A stretch of 64,000 nt of DNA, from NCBI GenBank assembly GCA_020722815.1, contig DYKB01000020.1, forward strand, positions 36,080 to 100,079, written 5' to 3'. The DNA is from Caldithrix sp. (lineage in GTDB: Bacteria; Zhuqueibacterota; Zhuqueibacteria; Thermofontimicrobiales; Sulfurfontimicrobiaceae). The notes under the pieces are model-generated. The model had not been told where the DNA came from. It searched no databases and saw nothing but the letters and a program-made list of their open reading frames with translations. This document shows positions 38,190-47,813 of the stretch, in pieces. Every line of letters starts with the position of its first letter. Positions within the stretch are counted from its first letter, which is position 1. The position numbers and the translations under genes were made by a program.

Positions 38190-39314
38190 TTATTTGCGAA
38201 GCAGGATTTGAATTAATTCCTGAACTGGTTTCCCTTCGGAGTCTATTAATCCGAAACCACCTTTATAATCCCAGGTTGCCCAGCCAATGCCTTTTTCTTC
38301 GAGAATGGATCGCATATCTTCATACCAGCGCCAGCGTTCCGGCGCGGGTGCTAATTGATAAGCCCCCCATTCGCCACAATAAAGTGGCAAATTATATTTT
38401 TGCGCCACTCGCCGCGGTTTTTCAATTAATTTTAGCAAAACATCCCGATTGAAATCCCCGTTAGACACGGCAATTTGGGCTTTTAGGCTATCGGAAACGT
38501 CTGTTAATTCTTCTTCAGTAATTGACCAACCGGGATAGTGCACCGGTCCTTTATAATCTTTAATACTTGTCCAACCAGCCTGATGGTGTGTCAAAAGAAA
38601 GGGCGTGTAAAAGTGAAAACTTAGCAGGATATTGGGATCATTTTCGGGAACCTGCAACTGCTCAAACGTGTCCACCGATTGCCAGCGATTGGAGCCGATG
38701 ACGAGGACGCGTTCTGGTTCCAGTTCCCGCACGACTTTCACCGCTCTGGCAACCAGTTTATTCCAATCATTGGGATCATCGGCGACAGGCTCATTCATCA
38801 ATTCATACGCCACCATTCCATTGGGCCATTTTTTAAGTTGTGATGAGAGATCGCGCCAGCAATCCAAAAAACGGTTTTGCGCGGTTGAATCGGTCCACAG
38901 CGGTTTATCCCCTTCATTAAAATGATGCGAGCGAAGAATGTGCAGATCAACAATGGCTCTCAGGCCTGAATCACGACACCATTCAAGGGCAGCATTCAAC
39001 AATTCAAACGCCTCGGGTTCCATTTGATTCTGCTCATTCCACATCTGCTCTTCATCAATCGGGATACGAAGATGGTCAAATCCCAAATTGGCGAGATAGG
39101 TGACATCGTCCTGCGTAAACCAACGCTTTCGTTCCGCACCACGCCGATCACTTTGCGATAGCCAGTGCGAGATATTTGTGCCGCGATTGATAGAAAAGGT
39201 CGCAAAAGTATTCGTGGATTTGGAGCAGCCAGCTTGAAAAATAAACAGTACAAAAGAGGAAAATATAATCATTAATTTGATTAAGAATTGAAAATAAAAA
39301 TTTTTGCGTGTCAT
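38190..39314 (-). CDS. glycoside hydrolase family 5 (cellulase-like) lipoprotein
   Basis: 374 residues; ATG with AGGAG upstream. Lipoprotein signal, lipobox QAGC (Cys30). GH5 motifs: RGTNISHW at the start of the barrel, FDHLRIPID, the acid/base Glu175 in LMNEP, and nucleophile Glu315 in YCGEWG. The family cleaves beta-linked glucans or mannans with retention; which one cannot be told. Being anchored in the outer membrane or periplasm, it would act on oligosaccharides released outside. It lies in the same minus-strand run as the sulfatase and the tandem sensor protein. Confidence 0.9.
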   Translation of the reverse strand: MTRKNFYFQFLIKLMIIFSSFVLFIFQAGCSKSTNTFATFSINRGTNISHWLSQSDRRGAERKRWFTQDDVTYLANLGFDHLRIPIDEEQMWNEQNQMEPEAFELLNAALEWCRDSGLRAIVDLHILRSHHFNEGDKPLWTDSTAQNRFLDCWRDLSSQLKKWPNGMVAYELMNEPVADDPNDWNKLVARAVKVVRELEPERVLVIGSNRWQSVDTFEQLQVPENDPNILLSFHFYTPFLLTHHQAGWTSIKDYKGPVHYPGWSITEEELTDVSDSLKAQIAVSNGDFNRDVLLKLIEKPRRVAQKYNLPLYCGEWGAYQLAPAPERWRWYEDMRSILEEKGIGWATWDYKGGFGLIDSEGKPVQELIQILLRK

Positions 39315-39580
39315 TGTTTTCTCCTGTTAATTATATGAACAAGCCAATCATGAATTGACAGAGAAGCCATTTCATCCCCGCCTGTTTTTTGTGAGTATCC
39401 ATGATTTTTTTTTCATTGGATGCCCTGTTAAAACTTTCGGACATGACAGGGACTTTAGCTATTCAAAACAAAAAATTTCCCTCAATGTTCACTTTTTCAA
39501 AATGATGAATTGTATTTTTTCATTCAATCATTTATAATTCATCATTCTACCGTGCGTTATACACTAAATCCGGTATGAGT

Positions 39581-41377
39581 TCAGGCCGATTGCCGCACGA
39601 TTAGCTCTGGTTTCAGAAGTACTGGATAGCTTATTTGTTGCTCATTTATCTGTTTAAAAATCAATTCAGCCGCTTCCTGCCCCATTCTGAAAAACGGAAC
39701 ACTAATGGTAGTCAGTGGGATAGGTTCATTCTTTTCAGCCGGCGTATTATCAAAACCGATGACAGCAATGTCCTCAGGAACATGAATACCCTTTTCCAGA
39801 AAAGCTTTAATAACACCACGTGCCATTTGATCATTATAACAGATGACGCCATCAAAAGCATAATCATTCTGATTCACCGAGCTGGCCCAAAAATATGCTG
39901 CTTCAAAATATTCAAAACCAGGCTTTAGCACATCCCGATAAACATGAAGCTGTGAAGATTTAAGCTGATATTTATCCCGCGCTTCATAGCAACCCTGCAA
40001 CCGGAGATTGCTGCTTAAATCGGCTTCAGTGGGCAGGATAATGGCCAGCTTTTTTTTATTGGTTTGAATGAGATATTCAACCGCCAGAAAACCGCCAAGC
40101 TGATCATCCACCGAGACGTTCGGTAAATTTGAGGACTCAAGGTGTCCGATGATGACAAAAGGGACCGTGCGACGACAGAGAAAAAATAAGGCTTCCTGCG
40201 CTGGTGGGAGATTATCATGAGTTGAAACGATAATTAAACCGGATAGTTGTTGCCGAATCAATTCCCGCAACGCAATAAATTCCTCGTTTTTGGTGACAAA
40301 TGGTCGCGAATATGCCGGTTGATAATCATTTTCCAAAATAGCCTTTTCGAGTCCTTCAATTATTTTATTATAATTTCGCGCCCGATAAGAAGATTTATCA
40401 ACCTGGCCATAGAGGATTCCGATCTGATTTTTCGTCGCAATGACTTTTGGATCATTAAGAAAAGGTATTGAATTTTCCGGCGCGGCAGAATGACGACGAA
40501 AAGAGAGGTTTCGTTTTAATTTGCTTCCGCAGGATTCTCGCACAACAAGTTCACAAGGGATAATTGCCTGGGGTAATTGCGTAAATTTTTCAATTCGCCG
40601 CAGCAGATAGGCCACGGCAGTTTTGCCCATTGCGACAAAATCCTGTTTAACGGTGGTCAGTGGCGGTTCAAATTGCGCTGCATCCGGGAGATCATCAAAA
40701 CCGACAATCGCGACATCATGGGGAATTCTGAGGCCAATTTGTGAAAGGTAGGCGTAAACTTTATGGGCAACCAGATCATTGATAGTAAAAATAGCGCTGG
40801 GTGGTATCATTTCTGATTTAAAGAAGGAATCCAGAATTTGATAGAGTTGGGGTAATTCAAAGAATCCTTTGATTAAATTTTCATCCGCGCGTATCCCGGC
40901 TTTAAAGAGGGCATTTCGGTACCCCTGCTCCCGAAGTTGCGCCGAGGAAGAATCCGCATAGCGAATATGGGCAATTCGACGATAACCCAGCCGTATTAAA
41001 TGTTCAGTGGCCTGAAATCCACCATCGCGATTATCAGAAATGATATAGCTATAATTTTGCGGCTCATTCACAAAATATTTGTCAATTAAAATCACCGGAA
41101 TTCGCTGGCGCTCGAAAATCTCAACAATTTTTTTATTAACAGCATAATCATATTCGCTGGAGACGCTATTGAAGATGATACCCTTAACATTTTGTTCAAG
41201 CAGAGAATGGCATTGCTGGTAGGCTTCGTCAAAATTATAATGAAAATTCACATGAACCGCGTTAAAATTGTGCTTTTTTAATTCCCCTTCGATAACCCCG
41301 ATTAAATAATGATAAATTCCCCAAAAAGTCGGTTTAGGTGGTTCAGAAATCAGTATTCCCACTAAAGGCTTTGACAT
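39581..41377 (-). CDS. protein with two tandem LacI-type ligand-binding domains and no DNA-binding domain
   Basis: 598 residues; ATG at 41377 with GGGAGA upstream. The first sensor (about 5-285) and the second (about 320-598) are both periplasmic-binding-protein-like type I domains of the LacI/GalR kind: each has the VAIVGFDDLP or IAVIGFDNTP strand, an AIFTINDL or GVICYNDQ strand, a TTV or TTI..PF..MG segment and a PEL/CEL-IVR..C-type end. There is no helix-turn-helix at either end and no signal peptide. LacI proteins normally have one such domain after an HTH. It could be a cytosolic sugar sensor that acts through a partner. Promoter at 41502-41530. Confidence 0.85.
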   Translation of the reverse strand: MSKPLVGILISEPPKPTFWGIYHYLIGVIEGELKKHNFNAVHVNFHYNFDEAYQQCHSLLEQNVKGIIFNSVSSEYDYAVNKKIVEIFERQRIPVILIDKYFVNEPQNYSYIISDNRDGGFQATEHLIRLGYRRIAHIRYADSSSAQLREQGYRNALFKAGIRADENLIKGFFELPQLYQILDSFFKSEMIPPSAIFTINDLVAHKVYAYLSQIGLRIPHDVAIVGFDDLPDAAQFEPPLTTVKQDFVAMGKTAVAYLLRRIEKFTQLPQAIIPCELVVRESCGSKLKRNLSFRRHSAAPENSIPFLNDPKVIATKNQIGILYGQVDKSSYRARNYNKIIEGLEKAILENDYQPAYSRPFVTKNEEFIALRELIRQQLSGLIIVSTHDNLPPAQEALFFLCRRTVPFVIIGHLESSNLPNVSVDDQLGGFLAVEYLIQTNKKKLAIILPTEADLSSNLRLQGCYEARDKYQLKSSQLHVYRDVLKPGFEYFEAAYFWASSVNQNDYAFDGVICYNDQMARGVIKAFLEKGIHVPEDIAVIGFDNTPAEKNEPIPLTTISVPFFRMGQEAAELIFKQINEQQISYPVLLKPELIVRQSA

Positions 41378-41901
41378 TTATCAAATCTCCCTGGATTTGA
41401 AAACAAAGTCGGCTAATTATTTAAATGAGCGGTTCCAATGACTTCTATTTGAGATGAACAAATTCATCGATAATAAAGTATTCATTCTCAGGCTAAAAGT
41501 CAATATATTTTATATCGCACTCTTTTTCAATAAATTGACTAATTGCGTTTGGAATTGAAGTTATTTATCTAACTTTAAATTTTCCAGAATTAAGATAACC
41601 TTCCCCTAGTTAATTATCAAACCAGACGCACCATAAGGGATATAAAAACGTGAATTTATAAGATAAGTTCCTCAAATTTGCTTTATTTTTGATAAAGTTA
41701 AGAACATTTTTGTATATCTTTTATGAAAATTTACCATGTTGGCTATCGATATCATTTTGAGCACTCGTAAGAATCTCTCAAAATAATGATTGTATTTTAA
41801 TAAAAATTTTATTACAATTAACAAACAATATTGAATCGGGTCTGAATCAATTTCCACTATTTTTCTTCACATAATTGAATCATCTAAGGTGAGGGATAAT
41901 T
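41378..41901. other. divergent intergenic region
   Basis: 524 bases between divergent genes. It holds the minus-strand promoter at 41502-41530 and a possible plus-strand promoter TTGATA-18-TATATC at 41689-41718 for the NapH-like gene. A 61-codon minus frame here has no ribosome site. AT-rich, no RNA family recognised. Confidence 0.5.
41502..41530 (-). promoter_or_regulatory. sigma-70-like promoter of the tandem-sensor gene
   Basis: Minus strand TTGAAA (41530-41525), 17 bases, TATATT (41507-41502). The leader to the ATG at 41377 would be about 120 bases. Confidence 0.6.
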
Positions 41902-43068
41902 ATGAAACGCCGAATTCGCTTAATTTTTCAACTGGTTTTTCTCGGAATCATCTTATATGTCGTTTTTGTCGGCTGGAATATTGAAAAATACTGTCCATTA
42001 GGCGGAATGCTCACTTTGGGGACGAAATTGTATCAGGGAACCATGGCCTGTAACATGACCGCCGGAGCGATTTTTATGGCCGCGGCCCTCGCTTTAGGTG
42101 CGTTGGCGATTGGAAAACTGTTTTGTGCTTTTATCTGTCCAATTGGTACGATTACTGAATGGCTGGGAAAATTTGGGAAAAAATTTAAACTCCATTTTGA
42201 TCTGCCAAAAATTTTTGACCGGATTTTACGTGCCGGAAAATATTTCCTTTTTTTCTGGGTGTTTTATTTAACTATTACCCGCAGCGAGCTGTTCTGTCGG
42301 ACATTTGATCCCTATTATGCTGCTGCAGCGCGATTTCAGGTGAAAAATTTCCCACCATCAGGGGTGGATTCGCTTTCCATTAGTATAAGTGAAGTCGAAA
42401 ATTTGTTTGATGCCTTTGATAATTATTATTTATTAAATTTATTGTCTCAGCATGAAGGGGTTTACGGCTTCGAATCTTATTACGGAGAACCCGCCAAAGC
42501 AGCGTTTTTTTATCATTCAAATCAGATTTCAGCCGAAGAGATCGTTCGGATTCTTAACGAAACAAAATCGCTAAAACTTACGCCTGAAGAAGCCCCCATT
42601 AAACTGAATTTTCTGGCATCGCCATCAAAAATTCTCAGCAAAAAATTCGGGCGGGACAATCTTCATCAACGCTTGTTTCAACGATATTTTGTTGAATTCA
42701 ATCAAACTCAATCAGTTGAAGCGACAAAATTGCATATTTATGAAATCGGGATTACGAACATTGACACGATGCAACTGCGAAGGCAACTTCCTTTTCTGGT
42801 AAGTCACCTGTCAGCGGAGAGTGGGCTACATGGCTTTGCGACAACTTTTACAAATCGTCCAATTGCCCAGGTTTATTTCAATCCATTGCAAATTGACACC
42901 GCCCGAATATCCCGATTAATGCTAGCAGATACATTATTATATTACAAACAGGATAATTCGCAGGTGAAATTAGCCAATTCATTCCTTTTTCAACATTCCA
43001 GTCGGAGCTACTCAGCCGAAAACTTTAAGGATCCGGTATTGGAAGCACAGCAACTCGTTTTGGAATGA
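41902..43068 (+). CDS. NapH-like polytopic membrane protein with unusual C-terminal domains
   Basis: 388 residues; ATG with AAGGTGAGGG upstream. The N-terminal 150 residues have several membrane segments and Cys motifs of the NapH/NosR-like electron-transfer family: C31 in YCPLGG, C50, and C75-x3-C79-P in FCAFICPIG. The usual ferredoxin-like 2x[4Fe-4S] tail is missing. Instead there are about 230 residues with two ferredoxin-fold-like stretches (SISISEVENLFDAF...SAEEIVRILNETK and LHIYEIGITNIDTMQLRRQL...) like HMA domains without the CxxC metal pair. Electron transfer to or from a quinone or a metal-linked role is possible. Confidence 0.65.
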   Translation: MKRRIRLIFQLVFLGIILYVVFVGWNIEKYCPLGGMLTLGTKLYQGTMACNMTAGAIFMAAALALGALAIGKLFCAFICPIGTITEWLGKFGKKFKLHFDLPKIFDRILRAGKYFLFFWVFYLTITRSELFCRTFDPYYAAAARFQVKNFPPSGVDSLSISISEVENLFDAFDNYYLLNLLSQHEGVYGFESYYGEPAKAAFFYHSNQISAEEIVRILNETKSLKLTPEEAPIKLNFLASPSKILSKKFGRDNLHQRLFQRYFVEFNQTQSVEATKLHIYEIGITNIDTMQLRRQLPFLVSHLSAESGLHGFATTFTNRPIAQVYFNPLQIDTARISRLMLADTLLYYKQDNSQVKLANSFLFQHSSRSYSAENFKDPVLEAQQLVLE

Positions 43069-43232
43069 TTATTGATTTAAAGTTCATGTTATCAACTGAA
43101 CTGAATGGAACATGAAGATTAAATTCGATGCCAGGGAACTTGTTTCCCGGCGTTTCATTATTAAATGTCTTTTTATAAAGCTCCCAAACAGGAGCCATCT
43201 GATTTATTATTTATTTATAAAGGTTTATTTAA

Positions 43233-45461
43233 TTGCAATCCAAAAAAAAACAAAGTGAATCCGCCATTAAAAAAATTACCATAAGTGCGGATGAAATCAA
43301 AAAATATCTGGCCCAAAATGCACCCAAGGCATACAAAGCCAAAGAACTGGCGAAAAATTTAAATATTTCCAAAACCATATATTTAAAATTTCGCCAGACG
43401 CTGAAGCAATTGGTCGCTGATGGAAAAATTATCCGTTTTCCGAAAGGCCGTTTTGGGTTACCCCAATCAACACCGGAGGTTGAAGGCGAGCTCCACGTCA
43501 AGACGCAAGGCTATGGCTTTTTGCGTCGCGAAGATGGCGGCGAAGATGTTTATATCAATTTAAAAAACATGGGCATCGCCTTACATAAAGACCGCGTGCT
43601 GGTAAAATTATTGGCGATTCGCTCCGGTGAAATGCCGGAGGGGGTGGTGATAAAGGTACTGGAGCGCGCCCGAAGTCAGATTGTTGGTATTTATCGCCGG
43701 GGGAAGAAGATCGGATTTGTGGTACCGGATGATATTAAAATTATGAAGGACATCCTGGTGTCGGATGAAGATGCCCTGAATGCCCAGAATGGCCAGAAAG
43801 TCGTCGTTGAAATCCGAAACTGGGAGCATGCCAACAAAAGTCCGGAAGGCGTCATAACAGAAATTCTAGGCTTCCCCACTGATCGGGGCGTTGAAATGGA
43901 ATCCATCGTCCGTTCATTTGGTTTACCACATAAATTTTCTGACAAATTAAACGAACAGGCCGAATCAATTCCTGGCGCAACCCCCGCGGATGAACTTGCC
44001 CGCCGTCTGGATTTACGAAATGAGATCGTTTTTACCATCGATCCTGAAGACAGCAAGGATTTTGATGATGCCGTATCGTTAAAAAAACTGGGGAATGGAA
44101 ACTGGCAACTGGGCGTGCATATTGCCGATGTCAGCTATTATGTCCAACCCAATAGTGAACTGGATCAGGAAGCGCAAAAACGCGGGACATCTGTGTACCT
44201 GGTTGACCGGGTTATTCCCATGTTGCCGGAACACCTTTCCAACCAAATTTGCAGTTTGAAGCCAGACGAAGAACGATTGACATTCAGCGTTATCATGGAA
44301 TTGTCATCTTCAGGAAGATTGCTTAATTCTGAATTTCATCAGTCTGTCATAAAGAGCAAAAAGCGATTTACCTATGAAGAAGTCCAGGCAATAATTGAAA
44401 ATCAACTAGAATCGCCTGAATTTAAGGAAACAATTCATACGATGCATGAATTAAGCCAAAAATTAACCCGAAGTCGTATGGAATATGGCAGCCTGGATTT
44501 CGACATTCCTGAACCCAAAATTATCCTGGACGAGCAAGGGGTACCCATTGATATCAAAATTCGGGAGCGAAAAGATAGCCACCGGCTGATTGAAGAATTT
44601 ATGCTCCTGGCGAACCGGGTCGTGGCACAATATATTGGCATCACTTTAAGTAAACAGGTTAATCAGACACTCCCGTTTGTTTATCGAATTCATGAAAAGC
44701 CTGACTCGGTAAAAATCCAGAATTTTATCGAATTTGTCAATGCGCTCGGTTATGAATTTTCAGCAGCCAAATCCACCCGTCCGAAAGCCATTCAGACCTT
44801 TCTCGCCGGCATCGAAAAAGAACAGGATCGGAAATTAATTAATCAGATTTTGCTCCGAAGTCTGATGAAAGCGAAATATACCACCCAGAATGTCGGCCAT
44901 TTTGGTCTGGCGTTTAAATATTATACTCATTTTACTTCGCCCATTCGGCGCTATCCGGATTTGATGGTGCATCGACTTTTAAAAGCCTATTTAAAATCAC
45001 CGCATGCTGACAATGTGGATTTTAAATTAAAAATGCTGGAACAGCAGTGTAAACATGCAACGGAACGGGAAATTAAGGCCATGGAGGCGGAACGGGCGTC
45101 CGTTAAATTAAAACAGGTTGAATTTATCGAAAAATTTATCGGCGAAACTTTTGATGGTATCATTTCCGGCGTTGTCACTTTTGGTATCTTTGTTGAAATT
45201 CCGCAGTATTTCATCGATGGATTGATTCATGTCAATGATCTGGAACCTGATTTTTATGTTCTTGATGAAAAAAAATATTGCCTGACCGGACAAAGTACCG
45301 GTAAAATTTATCGGCTTGGAGATCCGGTTCAGGTAAAAGTCGCCCGGGTCAACAAGGATGAAAAATTAATTGATTTTACACTGGCAACTGAATTTCGTAA
45401 CCAAAAACAAGTGCAAAAAAAGCTGAATTCAAAAAAACACAAGAAAAACAGACACTCATAA
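43233..45461 (+). CDS. rnr: ribonuclease R
   Basis: 742 residues. TTG start at 43233 (AAAGG upstream; no ATG or GTG near the N-terminus). Domains: winged-helix N-domain (about 15-75), cold-shock OB domains (about 80-225), the RNB catalytic domain from about 255 with the metal-binding signature D270-PEDSKDFDD, then an S1 domain (about 640-715: FDGIISGVVTFGIFVEI) and a Lys-rich tail. It degrades structured RNA 3' to 5', including mRNA fragments and rRNA. The stop is four bases before the next gene, so it is translationally close to the heptosyltransferase pair. Confidence 0.96.
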   Translation: MQSKKKQSESAIKKITISADEIKKYLAQNAPKAYKAKELAKNLNISKTIYLKFRQTLKQLVADGKIIRFPKGRFGLPQSTPEVEGELHVKTQGYGFLRREDGGEDVYINLKNMGIALHKDRVLVKLLAIRSGEMPEGVVIKVLERARSQIVGIYRRGKKIGFVVPDDIKIMKDILVSDEDALNAQNGQKVVVEIRNWEHANKSPEGVITEILGFPTDRGVEMESIVRSFGLPHKFSDKLNEQAESIPGATPADELARRLDLRNEIVFTIDPEDSKDFDDAVSLKKLGNGNWQLGVHIADVSYYVQPNSELDQEAQKRGTSVYLVDRVIPMLPEHLSNQICSLKPDEERLTFSVIMELSSSGRLLNSEFHQSVIKSKKRFTYEEVQAIIENQLESPEFKETIHTMHELSQKLTRSRMEYGSLDFDIPEPKIILDEQGVPIDIKIRERKDSHRLIEEFMLLANRVVAQYIGITLSKQVNQTLPFVYRIHEKPDSVKIQNFIEFVNALGYEFSAAKSTRPKAIQTFLAGIEKEQDRKLINQILLRSLMKAKYTTQNVGHFGLAFKYYTHFTSPIRRYPDLMVHRLLKAYLKSPHADNVDFKLKMLEQQCKHATEREIKAMEAERASVKLKQVEFIEKFIGETFDGIISGVVTFGIFVEIPQYFIDGLIHVNDLEPDFYVLDEKKYCLTGQSTGKIYRLGDPVQVKVARVNKDEKLIDFTLATEFRNQKQVQKKLNSKKHKKNRHS

Positions 45462-45465
45462 ACCA

Positions 45466-46521
45466 TTGAGCACTATTTTGTTAAATAATATCCAAAAAAT
45501 ATTAGTTATCAAGCTTCGGGCAATTGGCGATGTTATTCTTTCGACCATTGTCATTCCGAATTTACGTCAGGCATTTCCAAACGCACAAATCGATTTTCTA
45601 ACCGAACGCCCGGCAGCCGATGTGGTATTGGGAAATCCGATGTTAAATCATGTTCATATTCTCGAACTGAAAAAGATACAATCTTTACCATTCAAATTAC
45701 GCTGGAAAGAAAACCGGAAATTTATTCGCCAGATAAAAGAAAAAAAATATGATCTGGTCTTTGATTTTTTTGGTAATCCCCGAAGTGCGCTTTTAACCTG
45801 GCTTTCCAAAGGAAAAATTCGGGTCGGTTACAACTGGCGCGGCCGTCAATTCGCCTATAATCGGATCATTAAATCGCGGGCAGCAACCGTTCACGAAGCT
45901 GAATTTCATCTGGATGCCCTTCGAGCGTTTCAAATTCCAATTATCAGCCATGAATTGCAATTTCCCATTGATGATTTCAGCCGTCATTTTGCGCTGGAAT
46001 TCTTCAATCAGCACAATTTAGCGAACAAATTTGTCGTCGGAATCAATTGTTCCGGTGGATGGGCTGCCAAAAGATGGCCCGTGGAACGATTTGCCGAATT
46101 AGCGGATCGGCTGGTTACTCGATATCAGGCCAGAATTTTAGTTCTCTGGGGGCCACAGGAGCGCCTGGATGCCCAAAAGCTAGCCGGATTAATGAAACAA
46201 CCGGTGACACTTGCTCCCCCGACGACCTTAAAGCAATCAGCAGCACTTATCAAAAACTGCAAATTGATTGTTAGTAACGATTCGGGCCCGATGCATCTGG
46301 CAGCAGCATTGAAAGTCCCCACGGTAGGCATTTTTGGCCCAACAAATCCGAAATTGCAGGGTCCCTTTGGAACGATGCATGAAATTGCACGCCAGGAAAC
46401 ACTCCCCTGTTTGGGATGTAATAAAGTCAAATGTGATCACGTTTCCTGTATGCTCAAACTGCCAGTGGAAGTTGTCTGGCAGGCCGTCGAGCGATGTCTT
46501 CAAAAAAATTATATTGCATAA
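45466..46521 (+). CDS. glycosyltransferase family 9 (heptosyltransferase-like)
   Basis: 351 residues from TTG at 45466, four bases after rnr. GT-B fold with the family-9 start KILVIKLRAIGDVILST and the C-terminal nucleotide-sugar site NDSGPMHLAAALKVPTVGIFGPT. A Cys cluster (CLGC....C....C) near the end is typical of heptosyltransferase II-like members. It would add heptose from an ADP-activated donor to the lipopolysaccharide inner core. Together with the next gene it makes a heptosyltransferase pair. Confidence 0.9.
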   Translation: MSTILLNNIQKILVIKLRAIGDVILSTIVIPNLRQAFPNAQIDFLTERPAADVVLGNPMLNHVHILELKKIQSLPFKLRWKENRKFIRQIKEKKYDLVFDFFGNPRSALLTWLSKGKIRVGYNWRGRQFAYNRIIKSRAATVHEAEFHLDALRAFQIPIISHELQFPIDDFSRHFALEFFNQHNLANKFVVGINCSGGWAAKRWPVERFAELADRLVTRYQARILVLWGPQERLDAQKLAGLMKQPVTLAPPTTLKQSAALIKNCKLIVSNDSGPMHLAAALKVPTVGIFGPTNPKLQGPFGTMHEIARQETLPCLGCNKVKCDHVSCMLKLPVEVVWQAVERCLQKNYIA

Positions 46522-46536
46522 TCATTGATTGAAAGT

Positions 46537-47640
46537 ATGAACATAAAAATTCCAAATTGTCGAAAATTTACAGGCTATCGTCCCTGTGAACCTTTTAAAA
46601 CCTGCCTGAATTGTCCGAATGAATTCCCATTTGGCAACAAAATACTCATATTGAATCTGGATCATCTGGGTGATGTTTTAATGACCACGGCGCAATTGCC
46701 AGCCATCAAGCGAAATTTTCCGGAAAGCTATATAGCGTGGGTAACGTTAAAAAATGCTGTCCCATTGCTCCAAAATAATCCTTATCTGGACAGAATTTTT
46801 GTTTGGGACGATGAATCGCGGATGATTCTCAGAAATATCCATTTCGATCTGGTGCTGAATGCTGATAAGAATCAAAATACCAGTGCGTTTATGATGGAAC
46901 TTCAGTCGGCTAAAAAACGCGGATTTGGTATGAATGAAAATGGCGCAATTATCCCGCTCAATGCTGGTGCTGAATATAATTACCAACTCGGCCTAGACGA
47001 CCACCTGAAATTTCATGTCAACCAGAAAACAGGGCAGGCGATACTTGGCGAAACGTTTGAACTGCCGTATCAGCGGGATGAATATGTGCTCAATCTAACA
47101 CCGGATGAACACCAATTTTGTGAGAAGATGAAAATTCAGTATGGTATTCAGCCGAATGATATCGTAATTGGATTTAATACCGGCTGTTCGGTCCAACAAC
47201 CCTATAAGAAAATGACCATTTCACAACATGTGGAATTAATTCAACGATTATTGAACTATTCAGCCAAATTTAAAATTTTGCTCCTGGGCGGTCGTGCAGA
47301 AAAAGAACGAAACCAGGAAATCAATCGACTGGTTAATTATAAAGCCATCGAAACGCCAACCGAAGAAGGATTGCGACAGGGGTTATTATATGTTAACCTT
47401 TGTGATTTAGTCGTGAGTGGCGATACTTCCGGTTTGCATATTGCGATTGGACTCAAAAAGAAGATCGTCGTCTGGTTTGGTATGAGTGCAGCCGCAGAAA
47501 TCGATCTTTACGATCGGGGCATAAAAGTATATTCCAAATCCTATTTTGAGGAAAACTGGAATATGGGGAATCCGGATCCGCTTTGTGCCGAGAAATTAGA
47601 TTTAAATGAAATGTTTCAGGCGATTGTTCAATTGATTTAA
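46537..47640 (+). CDS. second glycosyltransferase family 9 protein with N-terminal Cys cluster
   Basis: 367 residues from the ATG at 46537 (an in-frame TTG lies at 46525). The first 26 residues contain C8, C17, C23 and C26, a possible zinc site known from a subset of GT9 proteins. Then ILILNLDHLGDVLMTTAQLPAIKRNFP, the GT9 donor-side start, and VVSGDTSGLHIAIGLKKKIVVWFG at the nucleotide-sugar site. It starts 15 bases after the previous gene, probably in one operon, and likely adds another core sugar. Confidence 0.88.
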   Translation: MNIKIPNCRKFTGYRPCEPFKTCLNCPNEFPFGNKILILNLDHLGDVLMTTAQLPAIKRNFPESYIAWVTLKNAVPLLQNNPYLDRIFVWDDESRMILRNIHFDLVLNADKNQNTSAFMMELQSAKKRGFGMNENGAIIPLNAGAEYNYQLGLDDHLKFHVNQKTGQAILGETFELPYQRDEYVLNLTPDEHQFCEKMKIQYGIQPNDIVIGFNTGCSVQQPYKKMTISQHVELIQRLLNYSAKFKILLLGGRAEKERNQEINRLVNYKAIETPTEEGLRQGLLYVNLCDLVVSGDTSGLHIAIGLKKKIVVWFGMSAAAEIDLYDRGIKVYSKSYFEENWNMGNPDPLCAEKLDLNEMFQAIVQLI

Positions 47641-47701
47641 AAATAAGTTTGGCGGTTCAAAATTAAAAAAAATGACCAAATAATAGTATAAATTCTTAAC
47701 A

Positions 47702-47775
47702 ACTCAGGTTTAATGGTTCAGGGTTCAAAAACAGGAAAAACGAGGATTTCTATCCATGAACCAGCCAACCTGAGT
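47702..47775. repeat. imperfect inverted repeat upstream of the GT2 gene
   Basis: ACTCAGGTTTAATGGTTCA at 47702-47720 and TGAACCAGCCAACCTGAGT at 47757-47775 are inverted copies matching at 16 of 19 positions, with 36 bases between. It could form a leader hairpin. Confidence 0.5.
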
Positions 47776-47813
47776 AATTACATAAATTCTATCAACAAAA
47801 ATTTCAGTTCCGT

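Noticed and set aside
43125..43165. Hairpin GCCAGGGAA/TTTCCCGGC after the NapH-like gene
   Set aside because: Stem has mismatches and no T-run follows closely; too weak to call a terminator.
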